A stretch of DNA of 64,000 nucleotides from Acinetobacter sp. ANC 5054 (GTDB lineage Bacteria > Pseudomonadota > Gammaproteobacteria > Pseudomonadales > Moraxellaceae), in assembly GCF_002135295.1 (NCBI RefSeq), contig NZ_NEGG01000003.1:62001-126000 (forward strand), read 5' to 3'. The notes beneath the pieces are model-generated. The model saw only the letters and a list, made by a program, of their open reading frames with translations, did no database searches and was not told the origin of the DNA. The position numbers were made by a program, and so were the translations under genes. This document shows, piece after piece, positions 55,555 through 64,000 of this stretch. Numbering within the stretch: the first letter of the stretch is position 1; every line of letters begins with the position of its first letter.

Positions 55555-56427
55555 ATGAAAAAGCTCCTTGGTCTTGTTTTAGGTCTATCAGTTGGTTTGT
55601 CTGGCTGTGGCAAACAAGAAGCACCTGCTACTGATGCTACAAAATCAACAGATACTGCTGAAGTTAAAACAGTAACAATGGCATCTACAGGCTCCGATGC
55701 TGACATTTGGCGCTATATCGCTGCACTTCCTGAAACAAAGGAAGCTGGCATTAAACTTGAAGTGAAAAACTTCACAGATTATGTGTCTATGAACACAGCT
55801 GTAGCCAACAAAGAAATTGATGTGAATGCATTCCAATCGTATGCATACATGGTTGCGTTTAACGACAACAATAAAGATAAAATTGCACCGCTTTCGACGA
55901 CTTACTTAGAACCAATGGGTATCTATTCAAGCAAAGTTAAAAAGCTTGATGAGTTCAAAACTGGTGCAACCATTGCAATTCCAAATGATGGCGCAAACGA
56001 GTCTCGTGCATTATTACTACTTCAATCTGCTGGCTTAATTAAACTTAAAGCTGGTTTTGATGACGTACAAGGCACAACTGCAGATGTAACTGAGAACGCG
56101 AAAAAAATCGTGATCAAACCAATTCAAATGGCGACTGCGGTTCGTGTAAAAGACGAAGTAGATGCAATTGTTTTGGGTAATACGCTTGCAATGGAAGGCG
56201 GTTTAAATGTGCTTAAAGATGCGGTGTACTACGAGCCAATCGACCAAAGCACTAAAATGAATGTCAACATTCTTGCTGTTGCAGCTGACCGTCAAAACGA
56301 TCCTGTATTACAAAAAGTGGGTGCGCTTTACCACACTCCTGCTGTGAAAGCTTATATTGATGAACACTTCGGTGGCACTAAAATTGATGTAAATAAGCCA
56401 ACAAGCTACCTCACTGAAGCAAAATAG
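55555..56427 (+). CDS. metQ: Methionine ABC transporter substrate-binding lipoprotein MetQ
   Basis: 290 residues. Lipoprotein signal MKKLLGLVLGLSVGLSGCGKQ with the lipobox LSGC and Cys18. NlpA-family core: EVKNFTDYVSMNTAVANKEIDVNAFQSYAYM, TYLEPMGIYSSK, IPNDGANESRALLLLQSAGLIKLK. It binds methionine for MetN/MetI. Here metQ comes first, unlike E. coli metNIQ, and a strong terminator separates it from metN. Confidence 0.93.
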   Translation: MKKLLGLVLGLSVGLSGCGKQEAPATDATKSTDTAEVKTVTMASTGSDADIWRYIAALPETKEAGIKLEVKNFTDYVSMNTAVANKEIDVNAFQSYAYMVAFNDNNKDKIAPLSTTYLEPMGIYSSKVKKLDEFKTGATIAIPNDGANESRALLLLQSAGLIKLKAGFDDVQGTTADVTENAKKIVIKPIQMATAVRVKDEVDAIVLGNTLAMEGGLNVLKDAVYYEPIDQSTKMNVNILAVAADRQNDPVLQKVGALYHTPAVKAYIDEHFGGTKIDVNKPTSYLTEAK

Positions 56428-56447
56428 TAATATAATTTCTTCAAATA

Positions 56448-56477
56448 AACAGGCAAAGTTTACTTTGCCTGTTTTTT
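56448..56477 (+). terminator. Intra-operon terminator between metQ and metN
   Basis: AACAGGCAAAGT-tt-ACTTTGCCTGTT followed by TTTT: a perfect 12-bp stem. It would let far more metQ than metNI message be made. Confidence 0.85.
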
Positions 56478-56501
56478 CATTTTTGAACCTTTTTTGACGC
56501 T

Positions 56502-57527
56502 ATGATCCAATTTAAAAATATCTCCAAGCATTTTGAGCTTAAAGGCCAAACCGTAACAGCACTGGATCAGATTAATCTGGACATTCCAGATGGCTGTATT
56601 TTCGGTCTTATTGGCTACAGTGGTGCAGGCAAAAGTACCTTAATCCGTTTAATCAATTTGCTGGAGCGCCCTAGCGAAGGTCAGATCATTATCAATGATA
56701 AAGATTTTACGGCTTTAAATTCGAGCGAGCTTCGTCAAGAACGCACCAACATTGGTATGATTTTCCAGCACTTCAATTTGCTGCAAACTAAAACAGTTGC
56801 ACAAAACATTGAAATGCCTTTGAAATTATTAGGTGTATCTAAAGCTGAGCGTCAAAAGCGTTTAGATGAATTATTAGAATTTATTGACCTTAAACATAAA
56901 AAAAATGCCTTTCCAGATGAGTTATCTGGTGGGCAAAAACAACGTGTCGGTATTGCTCGTGCACTGGCAAATCATCCTAAAATTTTACTCTGTGATGAAG
57001 CGACATCTGCCCTTGACCCGCAAACCACAAAATCTGTTTTATCACTGCTTAAAAAAATCAACCGAGAACAAGGTATTACCATTGTCATGGTGACCCATGA
57101 AATGGATGTCATTGAATCTGTTTGTGATTTTGTTGCCGTTATGGAACAAGGCAAAGTAATTGAACATGGTTCAACGCTTGAGATCTTTAGTAAGCCGCAG
57201 CAAAACACCACCAAGAATTTCATTCAAACTGTGCTACAACAACAGTTACCAGTTAACATTTTGAATAACTTAGAAAATAAAAATCATAACAGTATCTATT
57301 GCTTAAAATTCCTTGGCAGTTCTGCGCAAGAAACCGTGGTGCAATCAGTCATTAAACAGTTTGATATTAGCTTGAATATTTTATTCGCCAATATGACTGA
57401 AATTAATGGCGCTGTAATTGGACAAATGTTTGTACAGCTTTTAGGTGATGCAGCATTGATTCAGCAATCGGTGGCTTTCCTTGAGCAAAATGGCGTTGAA
57501 GTGACACAAGCAGGAGTTCAGCAATGA
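56502..57527 (+). CDS. metN: Methionine ABC transporter ATP-binding protein MetN
   Basis: 341 residues. Walker A GYSGAGKST (about 37-45), Q loop, signature LSGGQKQRVGIARAL, Walker B ILLCDEATSALD and the H-loop VTHEM, followed by the C-terminal NIL domain (about 260-340) that senses methionine and inhibits transport. Overlaps metI by four bases (ATGA). Confidence 0.95.
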   Translation: MIQFKNISKHFELKGQTVTALDQINLDIPDGCIFGLIGYSGAGKSTLIRLINLLERPSEGQIIINDKDFTALNSSELRQERTNIGMIFQHFNLLQTKTVAQNIEMPLKLLGVSKAERQKRLDELLEFIDLKHKKNAFPDELSGGQKQRVGIARALANHPKILLCDEATSALDPQTTKSVLSLLKKINREQGITIVMVTHEMDVIESVCDFVAVMEQGKVIEHGSTLEIFSKPQQNTTKNFIQTVLQQQLPVNILNNLENKNHNSIYCLKFLGSSAQETVVQSVIKQFDISLNILFANMTEINGAVIGQMFVQLLGDAALIQQSVAFLEQNGVEVTQAGVQQ

Positions 57528-58219
57528 GAGATTTAATCGTTCAATGGCTGACTCAAATCACTGCGCCATTTTGGAAAAGCTCTCTCTCGATGGATCAGTT
57601 TGTCACTGCCCTACAAGAAACTTTTCACATGGTGTTCTTTGCCATGTTATTTGGCTGTATTTGGGGCTTTATTCAAGCTGTGATTCTGTATGTCTCTCGC
57701 CCTCAAGGCATTTTGCCAAACCGAGTGATCTATCATGGCTTAAACCCTATCGTAAATGCGCTACGTTCATTGCCATTTATTATCTTATTGATTGCTGTCA
57801 TTCCTTTGACCAAAGTCATTGTAGGCACTTCAATTGGTACTTGGGCAGCGATTGTTCCGCTCACCATTTATGTAGGTCCTTATATTGGTCGTTTAATCGA
57901 AACTTCTTTACTTGAAGTAAATGATGGGATTATTGAATCTGCCCAAGCGATGGGTGCATCTCCAATGCAGATCATCACTAAGTTTGTTTTACCTGAGTCA
58001 CGTAGCTCTCTGATTTTAAACTTAACCACTGCAACGATCAGCTTGATTGGTGCAACGGCTATGGCGGGTGCAGTCGGCGCAGGTGGTATTGGTGACTTAG
58101 CGATTTCTTATGGTTATCAGCGTTTTGATAGTAGCGTTGTGATTATGACCGTTATCGTATTATTGATTTTGGTGCAAATTGTTCAAAGTCTTGGTGATTG
58201 GTTATCTAAATTACGTTAA
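57524..58219 (+). CDS. metI: Methionine ABC transporter permease MetI
   Basis: 231 residues, five helices. The EAA loop is EVNDGIIESAQAMGASPMQIITKFVLPES; the ending GATAMAGAVGAGGIGDLAISYGYQRF is MetI-specific. Forms the membrane channel of MetNIQ. A terminator follows. Confidence 0.95.
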   Translation: MRDLIVQWLTQITAPFWKSSLSMDQFVTALQETFHMVFFAMLFGCIWGFIQAVILYVSRPQGILPNRVIYHGLNPIVNALRSLPFIILLIAVIPLTKVIVGTSIGTWAAIVPLTIYVGPYIGRLIETSLLEVNDGIIESAQAMGASPMQIITKFVLPESRSSLILNLTTATISLIGATAMAGAVGAGGIGDLAISYGYQRFDSSVVIMTVIVLLILVQIVQSLGDWLSKLR

Positions 58220-58238
58220 GACCTATTCAAAGCGCCTC

Positions 58239-58267
58239 AATAAAACCCTCTACTGAGGGTTTTATTT
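58239..58267 (+). terminator. Terminator after metI
   Basis: AATAAAACCCTC-tact-GAGGGTTTTATT. Confidence 0.88.
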
Positions 58268-58339
58268 TGAGCATAATATTTTATAATTTTGACTTAAAAC
58301 AACTATTCACTTTTATGTAATTTTTAAAAAGAATTTTAT

Positions 58340-58900
58340 ATGACTGATAAAAATAGCCAAGCTTCGATTCAACACGACTTTAATGGCCTCACAATCTCAA
58401 TTCCTCAAAAGATAAATTACTTTATTGTCTTGTTCACTTTTCTATGGCTCATAGCTTGGGCATATTTTGAATACAATGCCGTGATTAACTTCATCAACTC
58501 AAATTATCAACTCAACACATTTAATAGCGTGTGGTTACTCATTTGGACAGCAGGTGGAATTAGCACCATAAAGAGTCTTGTCAAAATGCTTTTTGACAAA
58601 GAACGTCTAACAATTAAAGATCAGCAGCTCAAGATCCAGCATTCAATCATGAGTCTGGGCAAAGCTCAAAATATTGCAACTCATCAAATTTCAGAGATTA
58701 AACTCAACGCTTTTGATGGACATATAGATCAACAACCTTTGGGTAAAATTCTAATTTTACATGCAGATCAAACATCAAGTTTTGCAGAATCAATCAGCAA
58801 AGATGAAGCTCTACATTTGATTCAAATTATTAATCAACAACTTCAAAGACGTACATCCAATCCAACAACTGATTACAGTCAATACAACACAAAATTCTAA
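58340..58900 (+). CDS. Membrane protein of unknown function with two helices
   Basis: 186 residues. Two membrane helices (about 26-47 and 62-82) precede a cytoplasmic domain (about 90-165) of PH-like, beta-then-helix character: ERLTIKDQQLKIQHSIMSLGK, ATHQISEIKLNAF. No family firmly recognised. It precedes the next gene by ten bases, so the two form a pair. Confidence 0.65.
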   Translation: MTDKNSQASIQHDFNGLTISIPQKINYFIVLFTFLWLIAWAYFEYNAVINFINSNYQLNTFNSVWLLIWTAGGISTIKSLVKMLFDKERLTIKDQQLKIQHSIMSLGKAQNIATHQISEIKLNAFDGHIDQQPLGKILILHADQTSSFAESISKDEALHLIQIINQQLQRRTSNPTTDYSQYNTKF

Positions 58901-58910
58901 AAGGACAGCT

Positions 58911-59549
58911 ATGCGCTTCACTCATTCTTTATTTTCAACAATCATTATTAGTTCGATTATTCACACTACAGCTTCGGCATCGATTGCAGGCTATGATCAT
59001 GTCACCAGCGTTAAAGTCAATGGCATCGATTTAGCCTCACCCCTAGCTGCCTCAAAAGCTGATGCCCTAATAAGCAAAAATCCAGTGAAGTTAAAATATG
59101 AATATTCTGAATGTACGGGCAATACTGAATATAGTGTAACAACGAATGGTAAAGATTTAAGGTTTGAAATCTATGCTGAGGACAATCCACAAATTAAAAG
59201 CGATAAATTTTATAAAAATAAAAGCAGCTTCGCCCAATTAGGTCAAACCAAAGGCGCTGTTTGGATGGAATGGAACAATGCATCGAAAATACAAGATAAA
59301 ATTCAAATTGGACAGACCATCATTACTCACCAATACACTTTTCAGCAATTCCAAAAAGATTTTCCAATGAGCGCAAAATCAGCCAATCCCAATGAGGTTG
59401 CCTATGTCATTTTACTTCCGCCTAAAGTCGCTCAATCCATTTTGAAAGAGCAGCAAAATTACGATTTACCTTATATCGGCAATATAGCGTTTAACTTCAA
59501 AAAAGGAAAATTAAGCTCATTTTTAATTAATCAAGGTGTTGCCTGCTAA
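58911..59549 (+). CDS. Secreted protein of unknown function
   Basis: 212 residues with a signal peptide (MRFTHSLFSTIIISSIIHTTASA). AAGGACAG stands before the ATG. The mature part has two Cys (ECTGN, and GVAC at the very end) that could bond. It is coupled to the preceding membrane protein. No family recognised. Confidence 0.65.
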   Translation: MRFTHSLFSTIIISSIIHTTASASIAGYDHVTSVKVNGIDLASPLAASKADALISKNPVKLKYEYSECTGNTEYSVTTNGKDLRFEIYAEDNPQIKSDKFYKNKSSFAQLGQTKGAVWMEWNNASKIQDKIQIGQTIITHQYTFQQFQKDFPMSAKSANPNEVAYVILLPPKVAQSILKEQQNYDLPYIGNIAFNFKKGKLSSFLINQGVAC

Positions 59550-59678
59550 TCACATCTCAAACTCAAGCGTTTATTGCGTAAACAGTGAACTTATAAAACT
59601 GCATAAAGCTCAGCAATAAACGCAAGTTTCATCGTAGAGCGTGCTAAAATAATCAGCTGTTTTCGCAGGGACTCATCT

Positions 59679-62600
59679 ATGCACTTTGTACATCTTGGTA
59701 TTTTTACAGAATTTTCAGTCACCGAATCTATTGTACGTATACCTGATCTTGTAAAAGCTGCAGCCGCAGATGATATGCCTGCTTTAGCCATTACTGACTT
59801 ATCTAACTTACACGCAGCAGTGAAGTTTTATCGTAAAGCGATTGATAAGGGCATTAAACCTATTTTAGGTTCTACCCTGCGTTTAAACGATGCAGAGCAC
59901 AAAGTTACCTTGCTCTCGATGTCAAATAAGGGTTGGCGGAGTCTGACAGAGTTAGTTTCAGAAGGCTTTATTTCAGGTCAACAATTGGATATCCCTTGTG
60001 TACAAAAAGACTGGATTTTAAATCAGCACGAAGACTTAATTGTGCTACTCGGCATGCACAGTGATGTGGGCAAAATGCTTTGCTCATCCAATCCACAAAA
60101 AGCTGAGCCACTGCTTGCTGAATGGGTGGAAAAGTTTGGCAACCGCGTTTACTTATCCTTAACACGTACAGACCGTCCCGGTGAAGAAGACTTCATTCAC
60201 GAAGCAGTCCAACTGGCGAAAAAATTCAATATTGGTGTTGTGGCACATAATGATGTGCATTTCGTTACCAAAGAAGATTATGAAGCGCACGAAGCACGTG
60301 TGTGTATTGCAGACGGTTATGTCCTTGGTGATAATCGACGCCCGAAAAATCACACTCCAGAACAGTATTTCAAAACAGCTGAAGAAATGACTGAGCTGTT
60401 TTCAGACATTCCTACAGCTATTGAAAATACTTACCATATTGCACGACGATGTAACGTTTCACTGCGCTTAGGCTTCCATGACTTACCGGATTATCCAATT
60501 CCTGAAGGTCATACCATCGATACTTACTTTGAGCATTTATCTCAAGTTGGGTTAGAAGAACGTCTGGAACATTTATACCCTGTTGAACAACGTGGAGATG
60601 ATTGGCCCGAGATACGCAAGCCTTATGATGAGCGACTCGCCTATGAAGTTGGCATCATTCTGAGTATGCAGTTCCCTGGTTACTTTCTGATTGTCATGGA
60701 CTTCATCCAATGGTCCAAAGGAAATGGTGTACCTGTAGGGCCAGGTCGTGGTTCAGGTGCAGGTTCATTGGTTGCGTATAGCTTAAAAATTACCGACCTT
60801 GACCCTCTCCGTTATGACCTGCTGTTCGAACGTTTCTTAAACCCAGAACGTGTATCCATGCCCGACTTTGACGTCGATTTCTGTATCGCAGGTCGTGACC
60901 GTGTGATTGACTATGTCGCACGTACCTATGGTCGTGATGCTGTGTCTCAGATTGCTACATTCGGTACCATGGCAGCTAAAGGTGCAATTCGCGACGTAGC
61001 CCGTGTCTTGGGTAAATCTTATGGTTTGGCTGACCGTATTTCTAAAATGATTCCAACTAAACCTTTAGGTTTAACCTTGGAAGAATCTATTGAAGCGGAA
61101 CCGCAGCTTAAAGACATTGTTACCAACCCATCTAACCCAGATAACGACGATGCAGCAGAAATTTGGGAAATGGCACTCAAACTTGAAGGCATTACCCGTA
61201 ACACAGGTAAACATGCTGGTGGTGTGGTTATTGCACCAACCAAGTTAACTGACTATTCGGCTGTCCTATGTGATGCTGATGGTACCAACCGTGTTGCACA
61301 GTTCGATAAAGATGACGTTGAAGCAGCGGGTCTGGTTAAATTCGACTTCTTGGGCTTACGTAACTTAACGGTAATTGAAGATGCCATTAAGCATATTAAT
61401 GCCCGTCCTGACATCACAACGACTGTCGACATTTCTCTGATTCCTCTGGATGATAAAGCTGCTTATGCAGTGTTCGCAGATGCGAATACTACAGCGGTAT
61501 TCCAGTTTGAATCCGTCGGCATGAAAAAAATGCTGAAAGAGGCACGCCCAAGTAAGTTCGAAGAAATTATTGCCTTCGTATCCTTGTACCGTCCAGGCCC
61601 GATGGACCTAATTCCAGACTTCATTTTCCGTATGCACGGTGGCGAGTTTGAGTACTTGCACCCATTATTGGAAAGTGTACTTGAACCAACTTACGGCATT
61701 ATGGTGTACCAAGAACAGGTAATGCAGGCAGCGCAGTTCTGTGCAGGCTATAGCTTGGGTGGTGCAGATTTACTTCGTCGTGCCATGGGTAAAAAGAAAG
61801 TCGAAGAAATGGTTAAGCAGCGCCAAACCTTCACTGAAGGTGCAGCTCTCAAAGGTATCGATGCCGATACTGCCAACCATATCTTTGACTATATGGAAAA
61901 ATTTGCAGGCTACGGTTTTAACAAATCGCATGCAGCAGCCTATGCCCTTGTTGCTTATCAAACGGCTTGGTTAAAAGCACATTATCCTGCTGAATTTATG
62001 TCTGCGGTCATGACCTCGGAAATGCAGAACACTGACAACGTCGTGTTCATCATTGACGACTGCCGTATCAATGGATTAGAAGTCTTGCCCCCTTCGGTCA
62101 ATATGTCACTTTATAATTTCCATGCCAGTGATCCTAAAACCATCGTGTATGGTTTAGGTGCAATTAAAGGTGTGGGTGAAGCCGCAATGCAATCGGTGAT
62201 TGATTCGCGTATTCACGATGGTCCATATAAAGATTTATTTGATTTCTGCCACCGTATTGACCTGAAAAAAATCAATAAGCGTACTTTAGAAGCGTTGATT
62301 CGTGGTGGTGCATTAGATTGCCTTGGTTTAGAACGTGCCGACTTGATGGCGCAACTGCCAGAAGCAGTTCAAGCAGCGGACCAAGCGAGAACCAATCGCG
62401 AAACAGGTATGATGGATTTATTTGGTGAAGTTGAAGAAGTTCAACGCAAGCCAGCCAAACCTGTTAAACCGTGGTCGGACGAAGTCCGTCTAAAAGGTGA
62501 AAAAGATACTTTAGGACTTTATTTAACGGGTCACCCGATTGATGTTTATCGTCCTGAACTTAAAGCCTTCGTTTCGCAGCGTATCAATGAACTCACCCCA

Positions 62601-63251
62601 ACACGTCGTGGTGTAACGACTGTGTTTGCAGGTTTGGTGGTCGATGTAGCCAACTTCCCGAACCGTATGATGGTGACACTGGATGATGGTACTGCACGTA
62701 TTGAAGTTTCAGCCAACCATGAACGCTTCAATCGCTTTAAAGACATCATTCAAAATGAAAAAGTAGTGGTGATTGAAGGTGAAATTTATGAACGTGAAGG
62801 TTTTGACCGCCCGATGGGTCGCTTAACCAAAGCGTTTAGCTTGAATGAAATTCGTCAAAAACGTGCGAATGCAATTCAAATTAAGCTAACACCAGATCAT
62901 TTTAGTAAAACTTTATCTCGCGATATTCAAAATATTCTTCTTCCCTTCTGTAATGTCGATATGTGTAGTCATATTCCAGTACAGCTTTTTGTCGATTATC
63001 CATATGCAACTGCAGATATTCATCTAGGACTCAACTGGAAAGTAGCGCCACTCGATGAATTACTGTCTAAACTGCGTGACTATTTTGGTAAAGAATCATT
63101 GCACATTGAATATCATGTCAAATCCAAAGCAGCCAAGGCGGTTACTTATGAGCAAGCATCAATACCAGCTCAAGTTCCACCTCCGCCTGAAGGTATGAGC
63201 ATGGATGATGCAATGGATCTTTACCAAGCAGAAGCAGGTCAATTTTCTTAA
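59679..63251 (+). CDS. dnaE: DNA polymerase III alpha subunit
   Basis: 1190 residues. PHP domain at the N-terminus (HFVHLGIFTEFSVTESIVRIPDLVKAAA, PALAITDLSNLHAAVKFY), polymerase active site MPDFDVDFC with a further Asp upstream (GSGAGSLVAYSLKITDLDPL), the beta-clamp-binding-like MMDLFG near 910 and a C-terminal OB/tau-binding region. The replicative polymerase of the cell. In the PHP segment the second His of the usual HxH is Phe (GIFTEF), so the phosphoesterase metal site is degenerate, as in many gamma-proteobacterial alphas. Confidence 0.97.
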   Translation: MHFVHLGIFTEFSVTESIVRIPDLVKAAAADDMPALAITDLSNLHAAVKFYRKAIDKGIKPILGSTLRLNDAEHKVTLLSMSNKGWRSLTELVSEGFISGQQLDIPCVQKDWILNQHEDLIVLLGMHSDVGKMLCSSNPQKAEPLLAEWVEKFGNRVYLSLTRTDRPGEEDFIHEAVQLAKKFNIGVVAHNDVHFVTKEDYEAHEARVCIADGYVLGDNRRPKNHTPEQYFKTAEEMTELFSDIPTAIENTYHIARRCNVSLRLGFHDLPDYPIPEGHTIDTYFEHLSQVGLEERLEHLYPVEQRGDDWPEIRKPYDERLAYEVGIILSMQFPGYFLIVMDFIQWSKGNGVPVGPGRGSGAGSLVAYSLKITDLDPLRYDLLFERFLNPERVSMPDFDVDFCIAGRDRVIDYVARTYGRDAVSQIATFGTMAAKGAIRDVARVLGKSYGLADRISKMIPTKPLGLTLEESIEAEPQLKDIVTNPSNPDNDDAAEIWEMALKLEGITRNTGKHAGGVVIAPTKLTDYSAVLCDADGTNRVAQFDKDDVEAAGLVKFDFLGLRNLTVIEDAIKHINARPDITTTVDISLIPLDDKAAYAVFADANTTAVFQFESVGMKKMLKEARPSKFEEIIAFVSLYRPGPMDLIPDFIFRMHGGEFEYLHPLLESVLEPTYGIMVYQEQVMQAAQFCAGYSLGGADLLRRAMGKKKVEEMVKQRQTFTEGAALKGIDADTANHIFDYMEKFAGYGFNKSHAAAYALVAYQTAWLKAHYPAEFMSAVMTSEMQNTDNVVFIIDDCRINGLEVLPPSVNMSLYNFHASDPKTIVYGLGAIKGVGEAAMQSVIDSRIHDGPYKDLFDFCHRIDLKKINKRTLEALIRGGALDCLGLERADLMAQLPEAVQAADQARTNRETGMMDLFGEVEEVQRKPAKPVKPWSDEVRLKGEKDTLGLYLTGHPIDVYRPELKAFVSQRINELTPTRRGVTTVFAGLVVDVANFPNRMMVTLDDGTARIEVSANHERFNRFKDIIQNEKVVVIEGEIYEREGFDRPMGRLTKAFSLNEIRQKRANAIQIKLTPDHFSKTLSRDIQNILLPFCNVDMCSHIPVQLFVDYPYATADIHLGLNWKVAPLDELLSKLRDYFGKESLHIEYHVKSKAAKAVTYEQASIPAQVPPPPEGMSMDDAMDLYQAEAGQFS

Positions 63252-63304
63252 GGTTCAACGCTATGTTTGAGCCTCACTTTTAAATACATAATTTTGGAAT
63301 CAAC

Positions 63305-64000
63305 ATGAATCAAGCTGACAATGCTGCGGTTTCAGCACATCTCTCCCATGTGCGTATTGTCATGGTCAATACCACATTACCCGCAAATATTGGTAGTGCA
63401 TTACGTGCCATGAAAACCATGGGACTTTCTAAACTGGTACTCGTTGCACCTAAGACTTACCCACATCCAGATATCAATGCTTTGGCTGCGGGTGCAGTGG
63501 ATTTAATCGAACAAATCGAAATTGTTGAAACACTCGAAGATGCGATTAAAGACTGTCATATTGTCTTTGGTACCAGTGCACGTAGTCGCACTATTCCTTG
63601 GCCATTACTTGATGCACGCCCTGCTGCGGAAATGTCACTAAAAGCAGTATGTGAAAGCCAACAAGAAGTTGCTGTGGTGTTTGGCCGTGAAGACCGTGGT
63701 TTAACCAATGAAGAATTGGCGATGGCTAATTATCATGTCACCATTCCAGTCAATACGGACTATGGCGTTTTGAATGTCGCGCAAGCCATTCAGGTAATTT
63801 GCTATGAAATGCGTATGGCAGCACTAGGCATGACCGAGTTAACTGCCAACCCTGATGCAACTATGCATGTGACTGACGACATCGACATGCAATGGGATGA
63901 ACCCTTAGTCACTCATGAAATGATGGAACAGTTTTACCCGCATATTGAAAAAATGTTGGCAGAAATTGAATTTATGGATCCAAAAAATCCAAGATTGTTA
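63305..64000 (+). CDS. trmJ: tRNA (cytidine/uridine-2'-O-)-methyltransferase TrmJ, 3' end outside window
   Basis: 232 codons to the window edge without a stop. SPOUT features: VRIVMVNTTLPANIGSALRAMKTMGL near the start, VVFGREDRGLTNEELAMA and the knot strand IPVNTDYGVLNVAQAIQVICYEMR. TrmJ methylates position 32 of several tRNAs. The C-terminal helical domain is cut by the end of the window. It starts 53 bases after dnaE. Confidence 0.93.
   Translation, partial: MNQADNAAVSAHLSHVRIVMVNTTLPANIGSALRAMKTMGLSKLVLVAPKTYPHPDINALAAGAVDLIEQIEIVETLEDAIKDCHIVFGTSARSRTIPWPLLDARPAAEMSLKAVCESQQEVAVVFGREDRGLTNEELAMANYHVTIPVNTDYGVLNVAQAIQVICYEMRMAALGMTELTANPDATMHVTDDIDMQWDEPLVTHEMMEQFYPHIEKMLAEIEFMDPKNPRLL

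Overview
The window is chromosomal DNA of an Acinetobacter species (Moraxellaceae, Gammaproteobacteria). The evidence is AT-rich DNA with low-GC codon use, the gene order purH-purD after fis, an RcsB/NarL-type kinase pair beside a polar lipoprotein gene, a PpnP relative of the Acinetobacter type, and the long pyrH-frr-uppS-cdsA-dxr-rseP-bamA-ompH-lpxD-fabZ-lpxA run. The genus is inferred from protein resemblance and gene order. I did not attempt the species.

Layout. 1-13.6 kb: the tail of an nfsB-like nitroreductase, two tandem small zinc-ribbon proteins, an EamA transporter, glycolysis genes fba and pgk around a small lipoprotein, a DUF2237 gene coupled to a Maf pyrophosphatase, the uL16 hydroxylase RoxA, a two-component system with a lipoprotein, a double thioredoxin-fold GST-like protein, rraA and an NAD(P)-binding protein. 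13.6-23.6 kb: rpsT, a large M66 metalloprotease lipoprotein with a ricin-like lectin tail, cysQ divergent from yrfG-hslR, recA-recX, the SRP RNA on the minus strand, and a frameshifted cpoB. 23.7-36.1 kb: one long minus-strand cluster for envelope biogenesis (lipid A, BAM, isoprenoid and phospholipid precursors) with frr and pyrH, then rimO. 36.1-39 kb: ntrBC behind a well-formed sigma-54 promoter and two candidate NtrC sites. 39-45 kb: an MhpT-like transporter, a solitary SIR2-TPR gene and mnmG. 45-54 kb: a secreted protein, two tandem BASS-family transporters, prmA, a DUF3426 protein, fis, purH and purD. 53.2-55.5 kb: a small accessory patch closed by a decayed second copy of the purD 3' end and a ppnP gene with an in-frame stop. 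55.5-64 kb: metQ-metN-metI, two unknown membrane/secreted proteins, dnaE, and a trmJ that runs off the window.

Most of the window is conserved housekeeping sequence. The items most worth following up are the SIR2-TPR gene wedged between a transporter and mnmG (a likely NAD-depleting defence gene), the purD 3' remnant flanking a two-gene insertion, the two broken genes (cpoB by a +1 shift at a CCC-A site, ppnP by an internal TAG), the NtrC/sigma-54 control region, a perfect 20-bp palindrome in front of the two-component operon, and a compound inverted repeat between purH and purD.
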